Part shown: piece after piece, positions 27,465 to 36,643 of the stretch
Layout: each line of letters begins with the position of its first letter
Numbering within the stretch: position 1 is the first letter of the stretch
Assembly (NCBI RefSeq): GCF_001029105.3
Contig: NZ_CP011807.3
Span: 4,402,001-4,466,000, forward strand
Origin: Pandoraea faecigallinarum
GTDB lineage: Bacteria; Pseudomonadota; Gammaproteobacteria; Burkholderiales; Burkholderiaceae
Length of the DNA: 64,000 nt
Reading direction: 5' to 3'
Translations under genes and position numbers: made by a program
Notes under the pieces: model-generated
Told to the model about the DNA's origin: nothing
Databases searched by the model: none
What the model saw: only the letters and a program-made list of their open reading frames with translations

Positions 27465-28589
27465 ATGACGGACTCGCAACATACCCCACTCGCCGCCCTC
27501 GATACCGATCTGTTCTCGCCGTATCCGCTCGGCCCGCTTGAACTGAGCAACCGTATCGTGATGGCCCCGCTCACCCGCAGCCGTGCCGGTCAGGGCGACG
27601 TGCCCGGCCCGATGGTCGCCGAGTACTACGCGCAACGCGCATCGGCCGGGCTCATCATCAGCGAAGCCACGAACATCTCGCAACAGGGCAAAGGCTACGC
27701 CTTCACGCCGGGCATCTATACCGAAGCACAAGTCGCCGGCTGGAAGCAGGTGACGGACGCGCTGCATGCCAAGGGCGGCAAGATTTTCTGCCAGTTGTGG
27801 CACGTCGGCCGCATCTCGCATCCGTCGTTGCAACCCGGGGGGGCGCTGCCCGTGGCGCCGTCGGCGATTCAGCCGGCAGGTAAAGCGTTCACCGAGCACG
27901 GTTTCGAGCCGCATCCGGTGCCGCGCGCGCTGGAGACGTCCGAGATCCCGGGCATCGTCGAACAGTATCGACACGCCGCCGAATGCGCCAGGCGTGCCGG
28001 TTTCGACGGCGTGGAAATCCACGCCGCGAACGGCTATCTGCTCGATCAGTTCATGCGCGACAAGACGAACCATCGCACGGATCAATACGGCGGAAGCATC
28101 GAGAACCGCGTGCGCATCGTACTAGAAGTGACGCAAGCCGTCGTCGATGTGTGGGGCGCCGAGCGCGTGGGCATTCGCCTGTCGCCGATCAGCCCGGCGA
28201 ACGATTGCGGCGACAGCCATCCGGAACCCGTGTTTACCTATGCCGTCGAGCAACTCAACCGTTTCGGTCTGGTGTACCTGCACGTGGTCGAAGGGGCAAC
28301 GGGCGGCCCGCGCGAAGTGGAAGGCGGCTTCGATCTGCAAAAGCTGCGTCGTCTGTTCAAGGGTACGTTCATGGCCAACAACGGCTATGACCTTGCGCTC
28401 GCGATCAAGGCACGCAAGGAAAACCTCGCGGATCTGATCGCCTTCGGCAAGCCATTCATCGCGAACCCGGATCTGGTCGAGCGCCTCAGGCGCGGCGGCC
28501 CGTTCAACGCGCTCGATCGCGACACGCTGTACGGTGGCGACGCGCGGGGTTACGTCGATTACCCGACGCTGGACGAGTCGGCAGCCTGA
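27465..28589 (+). CDS. Old yellow enzyme family ene reductase
   Basis: FMN-dependent reductase of activated C=C bonds and other electrophiles, using NAD(P)H (374 aa, cytoplasmic). The active-site pair H186/N189 in EIHAANGYLLDQF and Y191, the NHRTDQYGGSIENR phosphate-binding segment and FMN contacts around MAPLTRSRAG are intact, all typical of the NemA/OYE class. An MFS gene lies 256 bp upstream, with a TetR gene beyond, an arrangement reminiscent of nemRA detoxification loci. Start MTDSQHTPLAALDTDL. Confidence 0.93.
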   Translation: MTDSQHTPLAALDTDLFSPYPLGPLELSNRIVMAPLTRSRAGQGDVPGPMVAEYYAQRASAGLIISEATNISQQGKGYAFTPGIYTEAQVAGWKQVTDALHAKGGKIFCQLWHVGRISHPSLQPGGALPVAPSAIQPAGKAFTEHGFEPHPVPRALETSEIPGIVEQYRHAAECARRAGFDGVEIHAANGYLLDQFMRDKTNHRTDQYGGSIENRVRIVLEVTQAVVDVWGAERVGIRLSPISPANDCGDSHPEPVFTYAVEQLNRFGLVYLHVVEGATGGPREVEGGFDLQKLRRLFKGTFMANNGYDLALAIKARKENLADLIAFGKPFIANPDLVERLRRGGPFNALDRDTLYGGDARGYVDYPTLDESAA

Positions 28590-28722
28590 CGTTCGCGCCG
28601 CCGCCACGGCGGCGATGACATCGTTGCGTTGCCGCCCGGAAAGCAGGACGCCTGCGAGGCGCCCTGCGTTTATGTCCGGCTCGCCTCGCCGCGATGAGGC
28701 TTTCAGGATGTTGACCTGAAGC

Positions 28723-28746
28723 GCTTAACCGGGATCCCGGTTAAGC
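28723..28746. repeat. 24-bp perfect palindrome over the ybdG stop codon
   Basis: The half-site GCTTAACCGGGA is followed directly by its exact reverse complement TCCCGGTTAAGC. The ybdG stop (TAA on the minus strand) lies inside it. There is no T-tract on either side, so it is an atypical terminator if it is one. Confidence 0.75.
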
Positions 28747-29985
28747 CGCGCGCGCCTCCGGCGCGGTCCAACGCATCAGGTCGGCGCCCGCCGGGTTCTG
28801 ATACATGCGCAGCCCGAACTCCGGCAGGATCGCCAGCAGATGGTCGAAGACATCGCCCTGCACGCGCTCGTATTCGGCCCACACGATCGTGTTGGTGAAG
28901 CAGTAAAGCTCTACCGGAATTCCCGTGGCGGACGGTTGCAGCGAGCGCACCATACACGTCATGCCTTCGTGAATGTTCGGGTGCGCTTTCAGATACGCCA
29001 GCGCATACGCGCGGAACGTGCCAATGTTCGTCAGACGGCGCGTGTTGGCCGGCACTCCCGCCGCAATGCCCAACGCAGCATTTGCGTCCGCCAGCGAACG
29101 CTGTTTCTCCGAGAGGTAGTCACACAGCAGATGCAACTTCGACAAACGCGCGATCTCCGCCTCGTCGAGGAACCCAACGCTCCCCGCATCGATGCACAAC
29201 GTGCGCTTGATGCGGCGCCCACCCGCCTGCTGCATTCCCCGCCAGTTCCGGAAGCTCTCGGAGATCAGACGCCATGTCGGAATGGTCGTGATCGTCTTGT
29301 CCCAGTTCTGGACTTTCACCGTGTGCAGCGCAATGTCCACCACGTCGCCATCGGCGCCGACTTGCGGCATTTCGATCCAGTCACCCACGCGCAGCATGTC
29401 GTTCGACGTCAATTGCACGCTCGCGACGAACGACATGATCGTGTCCTTGAATACCAGCAGCAGCACCGCCGACATCGCGCCCAGGCCGGAGAGCAGCAAC
29501 CACGGCGAGCGGTCGATGATCGTCGCGACGATGGCAATGCCCGCGACCACGTACAGCGCGATCTTCCCTAGCTGGACATACCCCTTGATCGACCGCGTGC
29601 GCGCATGCTCGGACATCGCATAGACGGACTGCGCCGCATCCAGAATGCCCGCAATGGCCAGCGTGGCGTAGAGCAGGGTCGTGGCAAGCGCCACGTTGCC
29701 GATGACGAGTACGGCCTTTTCCGGCAGGTCCGGCACCAGTTCGATGCCGAACTGAACCACGAGATACGGCAGGGTACGCGCGGCCCGATGGAACACGCGA
29801 TGCGCGAGTAGCGCATCGTCCCAGCGATTGGCCGTACGTTGCACGACCAGGCGCACGACACGCACGATCACGAACTGCGCCACGGCCTGCACCAGCACCG
29901 CCACCACAACCAGCATCGCCAATGCCACGGCCATCCGCGCCCAGGGCGCATTGCCGAACCACGCCATCAAGGCTTCCCACGTCAT
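28741..29985 (-). CDS. ybdG: Mechanosensitive channel of the YbdG (MscM) type
   Basis: A 414-aa inner-membrane channel, the same length as E. coli YbdG. About five N-terminal helices lead to the MscS-like pore helix and beta domain: LLVFKDTIMSFVASVQLTSN, GDWIEMPQVGADG and TITTIPTWRLISESFRNWRG. The YbdG-specific insert region is recognisable by GGRRIKRTLCID, LTNIGTFRAYALAYL and FTNTIVWAEYE. Such channels open under osmotic downshock; YbdG gives small conductance. Start MTWEALMAWFGNAPW. It is followed 330 bp upstream by the osmoprotectant importer genes, which fits an osmotic theme, though no shared promoter is evident. Confidence 0.92.
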   Translation of the reverse strand: MTWEALMAWFGNAPWARMAVALAMLVVVAVLVQAVAQFVIVRVVRLVVQRTANRWDDALLAHRVFHRAARTLPYLVVQFGIELVPDLPEKAVLVIGNVALATTLLYATLAIAGILDAAQSVYAMSEHARTRSIKGYVQLGKIALYVVAGIAIVATIIDRSPWLLLSGLGAMSAVLLLVFKDTIMSFVASVQLTSNDMLRVGDWIEMPQVGADGDVVDIALHTVKVQNWDKTITTIPTWRLISESFRNWRGMQQAGGRRIKRTLCIDAGSVGFLDEAEIARLSKLHLLCDYLSEKQRSLADANAALGIAAGVPANTRRLTNIGTFRAYALAYLKAHPNIHEGMTCMVRSLQPSATGIPVELYCFTNTIVWAEYERVQGDVFDHLLAILPEFGLRMYQNPAGADLMRWTAPEARAA

Positions 29986-30315
29986 CCCGCCACTCCTCGA
30001 CTCTCAGATTCACCAACATACCGACGACCTTGCCCGGCGCTGCCACCGGCCCCGACCGGACCGATGCGCCGCCGAGCGCGCCAACCGCCAACGTAAAATG
30101 ACGGCCGCCATGGACCGTCATTCCCGGAGTCGCCGCGCGCTCGCCGTTCCCGCGCACGGGCCGGCACGCACACGGCGGCACGCTTTTTCAGACGCCGTCA
30201 CGAGCGGCCACGAGCGGTTACGAGCGGTCATGGCGGCGTGCCGCATCGACCGGCCCCGCGACACCGTGATGCCGTGATACCGCAGAATGCCCGCACGCAC
30301 GCCCGTCCGCACGTC
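29986..30315. other. Gene-free interval upstream of ybdG
   Basis: 330 bp with no plausible gene. It holds three tandem 10-bp repeats (30201-30230: CGAGCGGCCA, CGAGCGGTTA, CGAGCGGTCA). No clear terminator for the osmoprotectant operon is visible. Confidence 0.6.
30201..30230. repeat. Three tandem 10-bp repeats
   Basis: Consecutive 10-mers CGAGCGGCCA, CGAGCGGTTA and CGAGCGGTCA. They lie 216 bp upstream of the ybdG start and 86 bp beyond the end of the osmoprotectant ATPase gene. Confidence 0.7.
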
Positions 30316-31515
30316 TTATACGGACGCTCCAAACGGCACGCTCGCCACGACACTCTGCGCCCCCGGCAGCGACGGCGCGATGATCGTACCTCCGCCATTG
30401 CCGCGCGACTTGCCGGAACTCAGGTAATCGGCGATGGAGTCCTGCGTGACCTCACCGAGGTATTGATTGTCGTCGCCGAGCACCGGCAGCGATGCCAGAT
30501 TGTGTTCGTACATGCGCGAGAGCAGCACCCGAAGGTTGTCTCCCGCCACCGCCGACGCCTTGAAATCCCGCACCCGTTCGCCGCACGTGCCCTGTGCGTG
30601 ACGCGTATCGCGACGCGCAATGTAACCCAATGCACGCGCATTTTCGTCAACGACCACCAGCGAGCGTGTGTCGAGTTCGTCCATCAGACCGTACGCTTCG
30701 GACAGCGTGGTTTGCGGCTTGACGGTCGGTTGCGGCGTGGCCGCATCCTCGGCGCGCACCAGCAGCAGTCGCTTGAGAATTCGGTCATGTCCCACGAAGC
30801 TCGCCACGAACTCGTCGACCGGGCGTGCGAGCAAGGCGTCGGGCTGCGCATACTGCACCAGACTGCCCTGGCGGAAAATCGCAATGCGGTCCGCCAGCTT
30901 GATCGCCTCGTCGATATCGTGGCTGACCATGATGACCGTCTTGCCCAGTTGACGCTGCATCTGCAGGAACTCGTTCTGGATCGACTCGCGGTTGATCGGG
31001 TCGACGGCGCCGAACGGCTCGTCCATCAGCAGCACCGGCGGGTCGGCCGCCAGCGCGCGGATCACGCCGATACGCTGCTGCTGACCGCCCGAGAGTTCAC
31101 GCGGATAGCGCGACAGATAACGCTTCGGATCGAGGGCGACCATGCCCATCAGTTCGGTCGCCCGTTCGCGGCAGCGCTTCTTGTCCCAGCCGAGCAGGCG
31201 CGGCACCACGGTAATGTTCTCCTCGATGGTCATGTTCGGGAACAGACCGATCTGCTGGATCACATAACCGATATGGCGGCGCAGTTCGATTTCGTTGATG
31301 TTGCCGGTGTCTTGCCCATTGAGCAGAATGTGCCCGGAGGTCGGCTTGATCAGCCGGTTGATCATCTTGAGCGTGGTCGTCTTGCCGCACCCCGACGGGC
31401 CGAGGAAGACGCAGATTTCGCCAGGCGGCACATCGAGACTGACCTTGTTCACGGCGTTCACGCGCGTGCCGTCCTTCTGGACGAAGCTTTTGGTGAGATT
31501 GTCGAGTTTGATCAT
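30316..31515 (-). CDS. Osmoprotectant ABC transporter ATPase with CBS domains
   Basis: A 399-aa ATPase of the OpuCA/YehX/ProV class that powers import of glycine betaine, choline or related solutes. The nucleotide-binding domain (1-240) has Walker A GPSGCGKTT, signature LSGGQQQRIGVIRAL and LLMDEPFGAVDP. Two CBS domains follow (about 265-375), known in OpuA-type systems to sense ionic strength. Start MIKLDNLTKSFV at 31515, overlapping the preceding permease stop by four bases. Last gene of a four-gene minus-strand operon. Confidence 0.93.
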   Translation of the reverse strand: MIKLDNLTKSFVQKDGTRVNAVNKVSLDVPPGEICVFLGPSGCGKTTTLKMINRLIKPTSGHILLNGQDTGNINEIELRRHIGYVIQQIGLFPNMTIEENITVVPRLLGWDKKRCRERATELMGMVALDPKRYLSRYPRELSGGQQQRIGVIRALAADPPVLLMDEPFGAVDPINRESIQNEFLQMQRQLGKTVIMVSHDIDEAIKLADRIAIFRQGSLVQYAQPDALLARPVDEFVASFVGHDRILKRLLLVRAEDAATPQPTVKPQTTLSEAYGLMDELDTRSLVVVDENARALGYIARRDTRHAQGTCGERVRDFKASAVAGDNLRVLLSRMYEHNLASLPVLGDDNQYLGEVTQDSIADYLSSGKSRGNGGGTIIAPSLPGAQSVVASVPFGASV

Positions 31516-32159
31516 ACGGTTCGGATTCCTTTCGGTGTCAGCACACGCTGAAGGCGGTGCAACAGGGTGTCGGCAACGATGGCGAGCAGACTCACCATGA
31601 CCGCACCCGCGACAAGCTGCCGGGTATCGCTCTGGCTGATTCCCTGGGTGATCAACACCCCGAGACCGCCGGCCCCGACGATGGCGCCAATGGCCATCAC
31701 GCCAATATTCATTACGACAGCAGTGCGCACGCCACCCAGTACCACCGGCACGGCGAGCGGCAATTCCACCAGACGCAGACGCTGCCAGAACGTCATGCCG
31801 ATGCCGACTCCCGCTTCGCGAATGCTCGGATCGATCTGCCGAAGCGCGAGGCTCGTGTTGCGCATGATCGGAAGCAGCGAATACAGGAAGACGGCGGCAA
31901 CGGCGGGCGCGGGGCCGATGCCCATGCCATAGACGGACAGTGCCGGGATCATCAGGCCGAACAGGGCAATCGACGGGATCGTGAGCACGACCGTCGCCAA
32001 TCCCAGCACCGCGCCGGACAACCAGCGAAACCGCGTGACCAGCACGCCCAGCGGCACGCCGACCACGATGGCCGCTCCTACGGAAGCTGCCACCAGCCAC
32101 GCGTGCTGACCGGTGAGGGTCAGAATGCGATGCCAGTTATGCGTCAAAAATTCAATCAT
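31512..32159 (-). CDS. Osmoprotectant ABC transporter permease (second)
   Basis: A 215-aa permease of the OpuCB/YehW type with five to six helices. The EAA-like cytoplasmic loop is SIREAGVGIGMTFWQRLRLV, followed by ELPLAVPVVLGGVRTAVVMN. It forms a heterodimeric membrane part with the permease at 33150-33884. The ATG-stop overlap with the ATPase gene indicates coupling. Start MIEFLTHNWHRIL. Confidence 0.92.
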   Translation of the reverse strand: MIEFLTHNWHRILTLTGQHAWLVAASVGAAIVVGVPLGVLVTRFRWLSGAVLGLATVVLTIPSIALFGLMIPALSVYGMGIGPAPAVAAVFLYSLLPIMRNTSLALRQIDPSIREAGVGIGMTFWQRLRLVELPLAVPVVLGGVRTAVVMNIGVMAIGAIVGAGGLGVLITQGISQSDTRQLVAGAVMVSLLAIVADTLLHRLQRVLTPKGIRTV

Positions 32160-32207
32160 GAGACTCCTCGATCAAAATCCATGGGTGCCATGACAAGCCT
32201 GCGGCCG

Positions 32208-33128
32208 TCACGGCACCAGTCCTTCCTGCTTGAGGAATTCGCTCGCCACCCGCGAGACGGCACGGTGATCGATATCGACCTGTGCATTCATGTCTCGCAT
32301 GTTCTCGTCGTTGATCTTCGCTGACAGTGCGTTGAGTTCGTCAGCGAGCGCGGGGTTGGCGTCGAGCACTTCCTTGCGCACGACCGGCGTGGCGGCGTAA
32401 GCCGGGAAGAAGCCCTTGTCGTCGGCCAGCACCTTCAGATCGAAACCCTTGTTGCGGCCATCGCTGGTGTAGACGAGTCCGGCATCGATCTGCTCATTGC
32501 GCAGCGCCGTGTAGACGAGACCCGGGTCCATCTGCTTGATGTTGCTGCGCGCGAGATGGAAGTCGTAGAGCTGTTCCATCGGTTCGAGACCGTCCGAACG
32601 ACCGACGAACTCCATGTCGAACGCAAACTGCATCTTCGGATTCGAGCGAAATTTATCGATGAGCTGCGACACCGTATCGATGCCTTCTTCGCGTGCGATC
32701 TTGCCGGGCATCGCGAACGCATAGGTGTTGTTCAGCGCCGCCGGATTCAGCCAGACGAGGCCGATCCTGCCGTCGAGTTCCTTCACGCGTTCATAGGTCT
32801 GCTGCGGGTCGAGTTTCTCGGTAACCTTGTTGTAGACGATCAGCGAAGTGCCCGTGTACTCCCAGACCACATCGAGCTGCTGGCTCTCCATGCCTTGACG
32901 CATCACCACGCTGCCCAACCCGTTTTTGAGCTCGACGTCGTAGCCTTTGCTGCGCAGATATTGCGCCGTCATCTCGGACAGGATGAGTTGTTCGGTGAAG
33001 TTCTTGCCGCCGATGGTCAGCGTGGCAGCCTGCGCCGCGGCACTCGTGGCCATCACGCCCAGCGCGAGTGCCGCGGCGCCGAACAGGCGCATCCAGCGCG
33101 GCATCATCTGTTGAAACGAAATTTTCAT
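32208..33128 (-). CDS. Osmoprotectant periplasmic binding protein
   Basis: A 306-aa OpuAC/OsmF-type substrate-binding protein. It has a signal peptide (about 1-33, with MRLFGAAALALGVMATSAAAQA before TLTIGGKNFTEQ) and no lipobox cysteine, so it is soluble in the periplasm. The mature N-terminus GGKNFTEQLILSEMTAQYLR and WEYTGTSLIVYNKV are the family signatures. It delivers glycine betaine, choline or proline-betaine-like ligands; the exact ligand is not readable. Between the two permease genes. Confidence 0.92.
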   Translation of the reverse strand: MKISFQQMMPRWMRLFGAAALALGVMATSAAAQAATLTIGGKNFTEQLILSEMTAQYLRSKGYDVELKNGLGSVVMRQGMESQQLDVVWEYTGTSLIVYNKVTEKLDPQQTYERVKELDGRIGLVWLNPAALNNTYAFAMPGKIAREEGIDTVSQLIDKFRSNPKMQFAFDMEFVGRSDGLEPMEQLYDFHLARSNIKQMDPGLVYTALRNEQIDAGLVYTSDGRNKGFDLKVLADDKGFFPAYAATPVVRKEVLDANPALADELNALSAKINDENMRDMNAQVDIDHRAVSRVASEFLKQEGLVP

Positions 33129-33149
33129 ACGTATGGGCCTCCTGAGGTC

Positions 33150-33884
33150 TCAGCGCACGGCAGCGCCGTGACGGGCGAACCACAGCCCGCTGGCGAAGGC
33201 GACGATACCGTCGAGCACGAGCGCCAGCAGGGCAGTTCCGGCAGCGCCGAGCAACAGCTTGGTCTGGTCGTTGAGATAAATGCCCGGAAAAATCAGTTGT
33301 CCCAGACTGTCCGCGCCGATCAGAAAGGCGAGCGGCGCCGTACCGACATTGATGGCGAGCGCGGTGCGAATGCCGCCGACGATGACCGGCATGGCGTTGG
33401 GCAGATCGACGCGGAACAACACCTGCGCGGGTGTCATGCCCATGCCGCGCGCCGACTCCCGCAATGCGGGCGGCACCTGCCGCAACCCTTCGTACGCATT
33501 ACGCACGATCGGCAGCAGCGACGCGAGCCACAGCGCCAGAATGGCCGGGCGGTCGCCAATGCCGAGTACCGCCATCGAAAGCGCCAGGACGGCAAGCGAG
33601 GGCAGCGTGTTGCCGATATTGAAAATCTGCACCGCCCGCTCGGCGTGCTTCTCGAACATCGGCCGCGAGATCAGCACCCCCGCGGGCACGCCGACCACGA
33701 TGGCCAATGTCATCGATATGGCTACGAGCTTGAGATGCTGCTGGGTGTAATACACCAGGTCGCCCCGGTATTTGACGAGCGAATCGACGCCCAGCCAATA
33801 CACCAGACCAGTGGCTGCGGCGGCAACGCCGAGTAGCCCGAATCCGGCCAGATAGAGAATGCGATACTGCTTCGCCACGTTCAT
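33150..33884 (-). CDS. Osmoprotectant ABC transporter permease (first)
   Basis: A 244-aa permease of the OpuCD/YehY type, first gene of the importer operon. About six helices are visible, with the cytoplasmic loop ALRESARGMGMTPAQVLFRV and the following DLPNAMPVIVGGIRTALAIN conserved. Start MNVAKQYRILYLAG with GGGAGC upstream; the longer ORF to 33968 is untranslated leader. Gene order permease-binding protein-permease-ATPase matches the yehYZWX-like arrangement. Confidence 0.92.
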   Translation of the reverse strand: MNVAKQYRILYLAGFGLLGVAAAATGLVYWLGVDSLVKYRGDLVYYTQQHLKLVAISMTLAIVVGVPAGVLISRPMFEKHAERAVQIFNIGNTLPSLAVLALSMAVLGIGDRPAILALWLASLLPIVRNAYEGLRQVPPALRESARGMGMTPAQVLFRVDLPNAMPVIVGGIRTALAINVGTAPLAFLIGADSLGQLIFPGIYLNDQTKLLLGAAGTALLALVLDGIVAFASGLWFARHGAAVR

Positions 33885-34796
33885 GCTCCCTTTGAATGGG
33901 TTGGCAGCGCTGCGCGCGAAGCAATAGCCATCGCCCCACGTGACAACGCGGTCAAACAAGCATGACAACTGTTAGCTGCCTTGCGAATTGTGATGTGTTC
34001 GATCCGAAGGTCTGTGGAAGACGACGGTGACGAACAAGGCGTCGCGGAATGCGACTTGAGAGACGAGCTTTCAACGCCGTGGGCGCCTGGGCCTCTCGGT
34101 GCACGCTTATTGAAAGCGCGCGAATGTTTTACTGCTGAAACTCATTGCGTGGTGGTAAGGACGCCGGCGCAACGAGGAACACCGGCAACGCTTTTGATTC
34201 TATGGGCCAACCGCAGCGATTGGCTTTTTTTATTCTAGTACAGATAATGCGTCGATGCCAACCCTTAGCATGTTTTTGATGCGGAATCGGGCATATTTAC
34301 ACGCAATTACACAAGATATTTTTCATACGAATAGGATTCCGAATCAATTGTGCACGCCGTAATCCCCCGCCGGGCGGGGCCATTCGGGAATGGAAAAAGA
34401 TGCACGAACGAGATATTTTTGAAATGTCCCGAAATCCGGCATTTGTGTCGAAACTCGCATGTTCCGCATGGCGGACCAGTGTGCCGCACGGTGCGCTCCC
34501 CGAGGACGTGGACGTGTCGTTTCGCAGGCCTTGACCCGACACGAAGTGCCGTCGAAATCTGCGTGCTTTCTCGTCGCCAACCGGAAATTGGCGGCCCACT
34601 CCGGAAACCAGTGCGAAGCCGGAAAAACTCGTGTATTCTCCGAGGTTTATCTTAGTTATCAATCATTTAGCGCAAAATCGGGGAACGTGAACGCAACGTG
34701 AGGCCATGATCTCGCGGCGATTCGCGGGCGCGATGATTGAACGGTAGGAAAGCGATCGTGCGCGGGCACGAGGTCGTTGAATGGCGAATAACAACT
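33885..34796. other. Gene-free, relatively AT-rich interval
   Basis: About 910 bp between the divergent osmoprotectant operon and the diguanylate cyclase gene. Several short open frames show no recognisable content. It contains a plus-strand terminator-like hairpin (34206-34231) and a GC hairpin CCCCGCC/GGGCGGGG around 34363-34379. Promoters for both flanking genes must lie here. Confidence 0.6.
34206..34231 (+). terminator. Orphan intrinsic terminator
   Basis: Arms GCCAA and TTGGC with a 9-base loop followed by an unbroken run of seven T. No plus-strand gene is recognised upstream of it within 300 bp, so it may end an unannotated small RNA. Confidence 0.55.
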
Positions 34797-36164
34797 ATGA
34801 AAAGTACCATCAGCCGTACCGAACAGGGCAATCGGGTTGCCGCGGCCACCATTTTGGCAGCGTGCGCCGCACTCACTCTCGCGGGATTCCTTGCGCGTGC
34901 GCTCGAAGGCACGGTGAATCCCTTGCTCACGTTCTTCCTCGTCTCGGCCGGCGGCATCCTCAATTTGTCGACGGCGTGTCTGCTCGGCGTTCAGTACCTC
35001 TACAACGGTAAGCGTTACTTCGCGCAGTTCGGTTGCGCGTTTTTGCTGCGCGGACTCTTCATGTTCACCGAAGGCGTGCTGCTCGCGAACCAGCTCGCCG
35101 GCATTTCCACCCACGTCACGCGCGCGCCGTTCTGGCTCTGGCTCGTGGCTGAAGCGAGCTTCGCCGCATACGTCATGTTGAGCGTGCGCAGTTATTCGCG
35201 CACCCGCATGGACCCGCATACGCGCCCCGGCTATTCGGAAGCGGCGCGCTACGGCGCGACTGTGCTCATCATCTGGGTGACGGTGTCGTTGTCGCTCGTT
35301 GGCGCCGGACGCACCCTCGTCACGCCACATCTTGCGGGCGGCATCGACATCGAGACACTCGCGCTTGGCGCACTCTTCGTCGCTTATGTCGCGCTGTGGT
35401 GGCGTATTGCGGCCGTCACGCGCCTGTCGCACAAACTCTTCCTGCTCGTGTGGGTCGTGGTCACGATCTCGCTGTGCCAGTTGCTGCTCTCGCTTACCGC
35501 GCCGAGCGAGGCGTCTTATCAGTGGTACGCGGCGCGCCTGCTCGCGCTGGCATCGCCGGGCGTTGCAACGCTCGCGCTGGTATGGGAGATCACACGACAA
35601 TACCAATCGCTCGCACTCACGAACACCGATCTCGTGGAGAAGGTGTTCATCGATCCGCTCACGCATATCTACAATCGCCGCTACTTCGACAATCGCATTC
35701 GTCTGGTGGCCGAACGCGTGCAACAGCGGGAGATTCCCCTGTCCGTACTGCTCATCGACATCGACTTCTTCAAGCAGGTCAACGACCGCTACGGCCATCC
35801 GTTCGGCGACGCCGTGCTGCAACGCATCGCCACGACGATCCAGCATTGCATTCGCTTGCCGAGTGACTTCGCAGTGCGTCTGGGAGGAGAGGAGTTCGCG
35901 GTGGTGCTGCCGGAGATCGATCAGCATGCGGCGCTTCGTGTGGCCGACCGTATTCGCGAATCGGTCAAACGCGCCAGTTCGGATTTGCTGCCGCAGGCCG
36001 CACGTGATGAGGGCGAAGCGATCACGATCAGCGTGGGGATCGCGTCATGGCAGCCGGGCGAGCCGCTCGTCATCAGTGCAATGCTGGAGCGCGCCGACAA
36101 GGCGCTGTATCAGGCGAAGCACAAGGGACGCGATCAGAGCGTGCTGGGACAGATGGCGGCATGA
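34797..36164 (+). CDS. Membrane-bound diguanylate cyclase
   Basis: A 455-aa enzyme that makes cyclic di-GMP from two GTP. Residues 1-265 hold about seven hydrophobic helices and act as an uncharacterised membrane sensor. The GGDEF domain (about 285-450) contains DPLTHIYNRRYFD, LLIDIDFFKQVNDRYGHPFG and the active-site variant GGEEF at 363-367, which is catalytically competent in the family. The RxxD inhibitory site six residues upstream is not intact (D357 is present but the matching Arg is displaced). I chose the ATG at 34797; no strong ribosome-binding site supports any start. Confidence 0.9.
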   Translation: MKSTISRTEQGNRVAAATILAACAALTLAGFLARALEGTVNPLLTFFLVSAGGILNLSTACLLGVQYLYNGKRYFAQFGCAFLLRGLFMFTEGVLLANQLAGISTHVTRAPFWLWLVAEASFAAYVMLSVRSYSRTRMDPHTRPGYSEAARYGATVLIIWVTVSLSLVGAGRTLVTPHLAGGIDIETLALGALFVAYVALWWRIAAVTRLSHKLFLLVWVVVTISLCQLLLSLTAPSEASYQWYAARLLALASPGVATLALVWEITRQYQSLALTNTDLVEKVFIDPLTHIYNRRYFDNRIRLVAERVQQREIPLSVLLIDIDFFKQVNDRYGHPFGDAVLQRIATTIQHCIRLPSDFAVRLGGEEFAVVLPEIDQHAALRVADRIRESVKRASSDLLPQAARDEGEAITISVGIASWQPGEPLVISAMLERADKALYQAKHKGRDQSVLGQMAA

Positions 36165-36213
36165 CGTTGCGTAAGGTTGCATAACCTGACATGACGCCGC
36201 ATAGGCGGGAACG

Positions 36214-36624
36214 CTAACGAGACGGCGGTCCCTTGAGCTCGACGGTATTGCCGTCGGGGTCGTTGAGGTAGCACGACGGCCCTTGCCCATGCGCGCCATA
36301 GCGTTGCACCACCTCGCCCAGCGTGACCCCATGCGTTGCCAGTTCCCGACGGATCGCCTCGTCGTCGAACGGTTCGACCCGCAGACAGAAATGATCGAGG
36401 TTACGGCCTTCGGGGCCCGGCGCGGCGCCGCCCTGACGGCCGATCGTTCCTGCGACGTCCACCAGATCGATGAGCGAATCGCCCGCGCGCAACTGCACCA
36501 GCCCGAGCTCGGCCTGTACCTTCTCCAGCGAGCACGCCAGCACGTGGATGTAGAAATGCTGGAGCCGGGCGACATCTGCGGTGCGCAGCACGACATGATC
36601 GAGTGCGACGAACGGGATCTTCAT
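36214..36624 (-). CDS. VOC (glyoxalase/dioxygenase) superfamily protein
   Basis: A 136-aa vicinal-oxygen-chelate fold protein: VALDHVVLRTADVARLQHFY near the N-terminus gives a metal-ligand histidine, LDHFCLRVEPFDDEA and CYLNDPDGNTVELKG provide the second repeat and the terminal glutamate ligand. It resembles small VOC lyases or fosfomycin-resistance-like proteins, but the substrate is unknown. It starts 19 bp after the spoVR stop on the same strand, so it may belong to the prkA-yeaH-spoVR operon. Confidence 0.85.
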   Translation of the reverse strand: MKIPFVALDHVVLRTADVARLQHFYIHVLACSLEKVQAELGLVQLRAGDSLIDLVDVAGTIGRQGGAAPGPEGRNLDHFCLRVEPFDDEAIRRELATHGVTLGEVVQRYGAHGQGPSCYLNDPDGNTVELKGPPSR

Positions 36625-36643
36625 CCGCTGCCCGCGCCCGCCG

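Noticed and set aside
33981-34238. 85-codon plus-strand frame in the osmoprotectant/cyclase gap
   Set aside because: It runs through the terminator-like hairpin and T-run, has no ribosome-binding site and no recognisable content.
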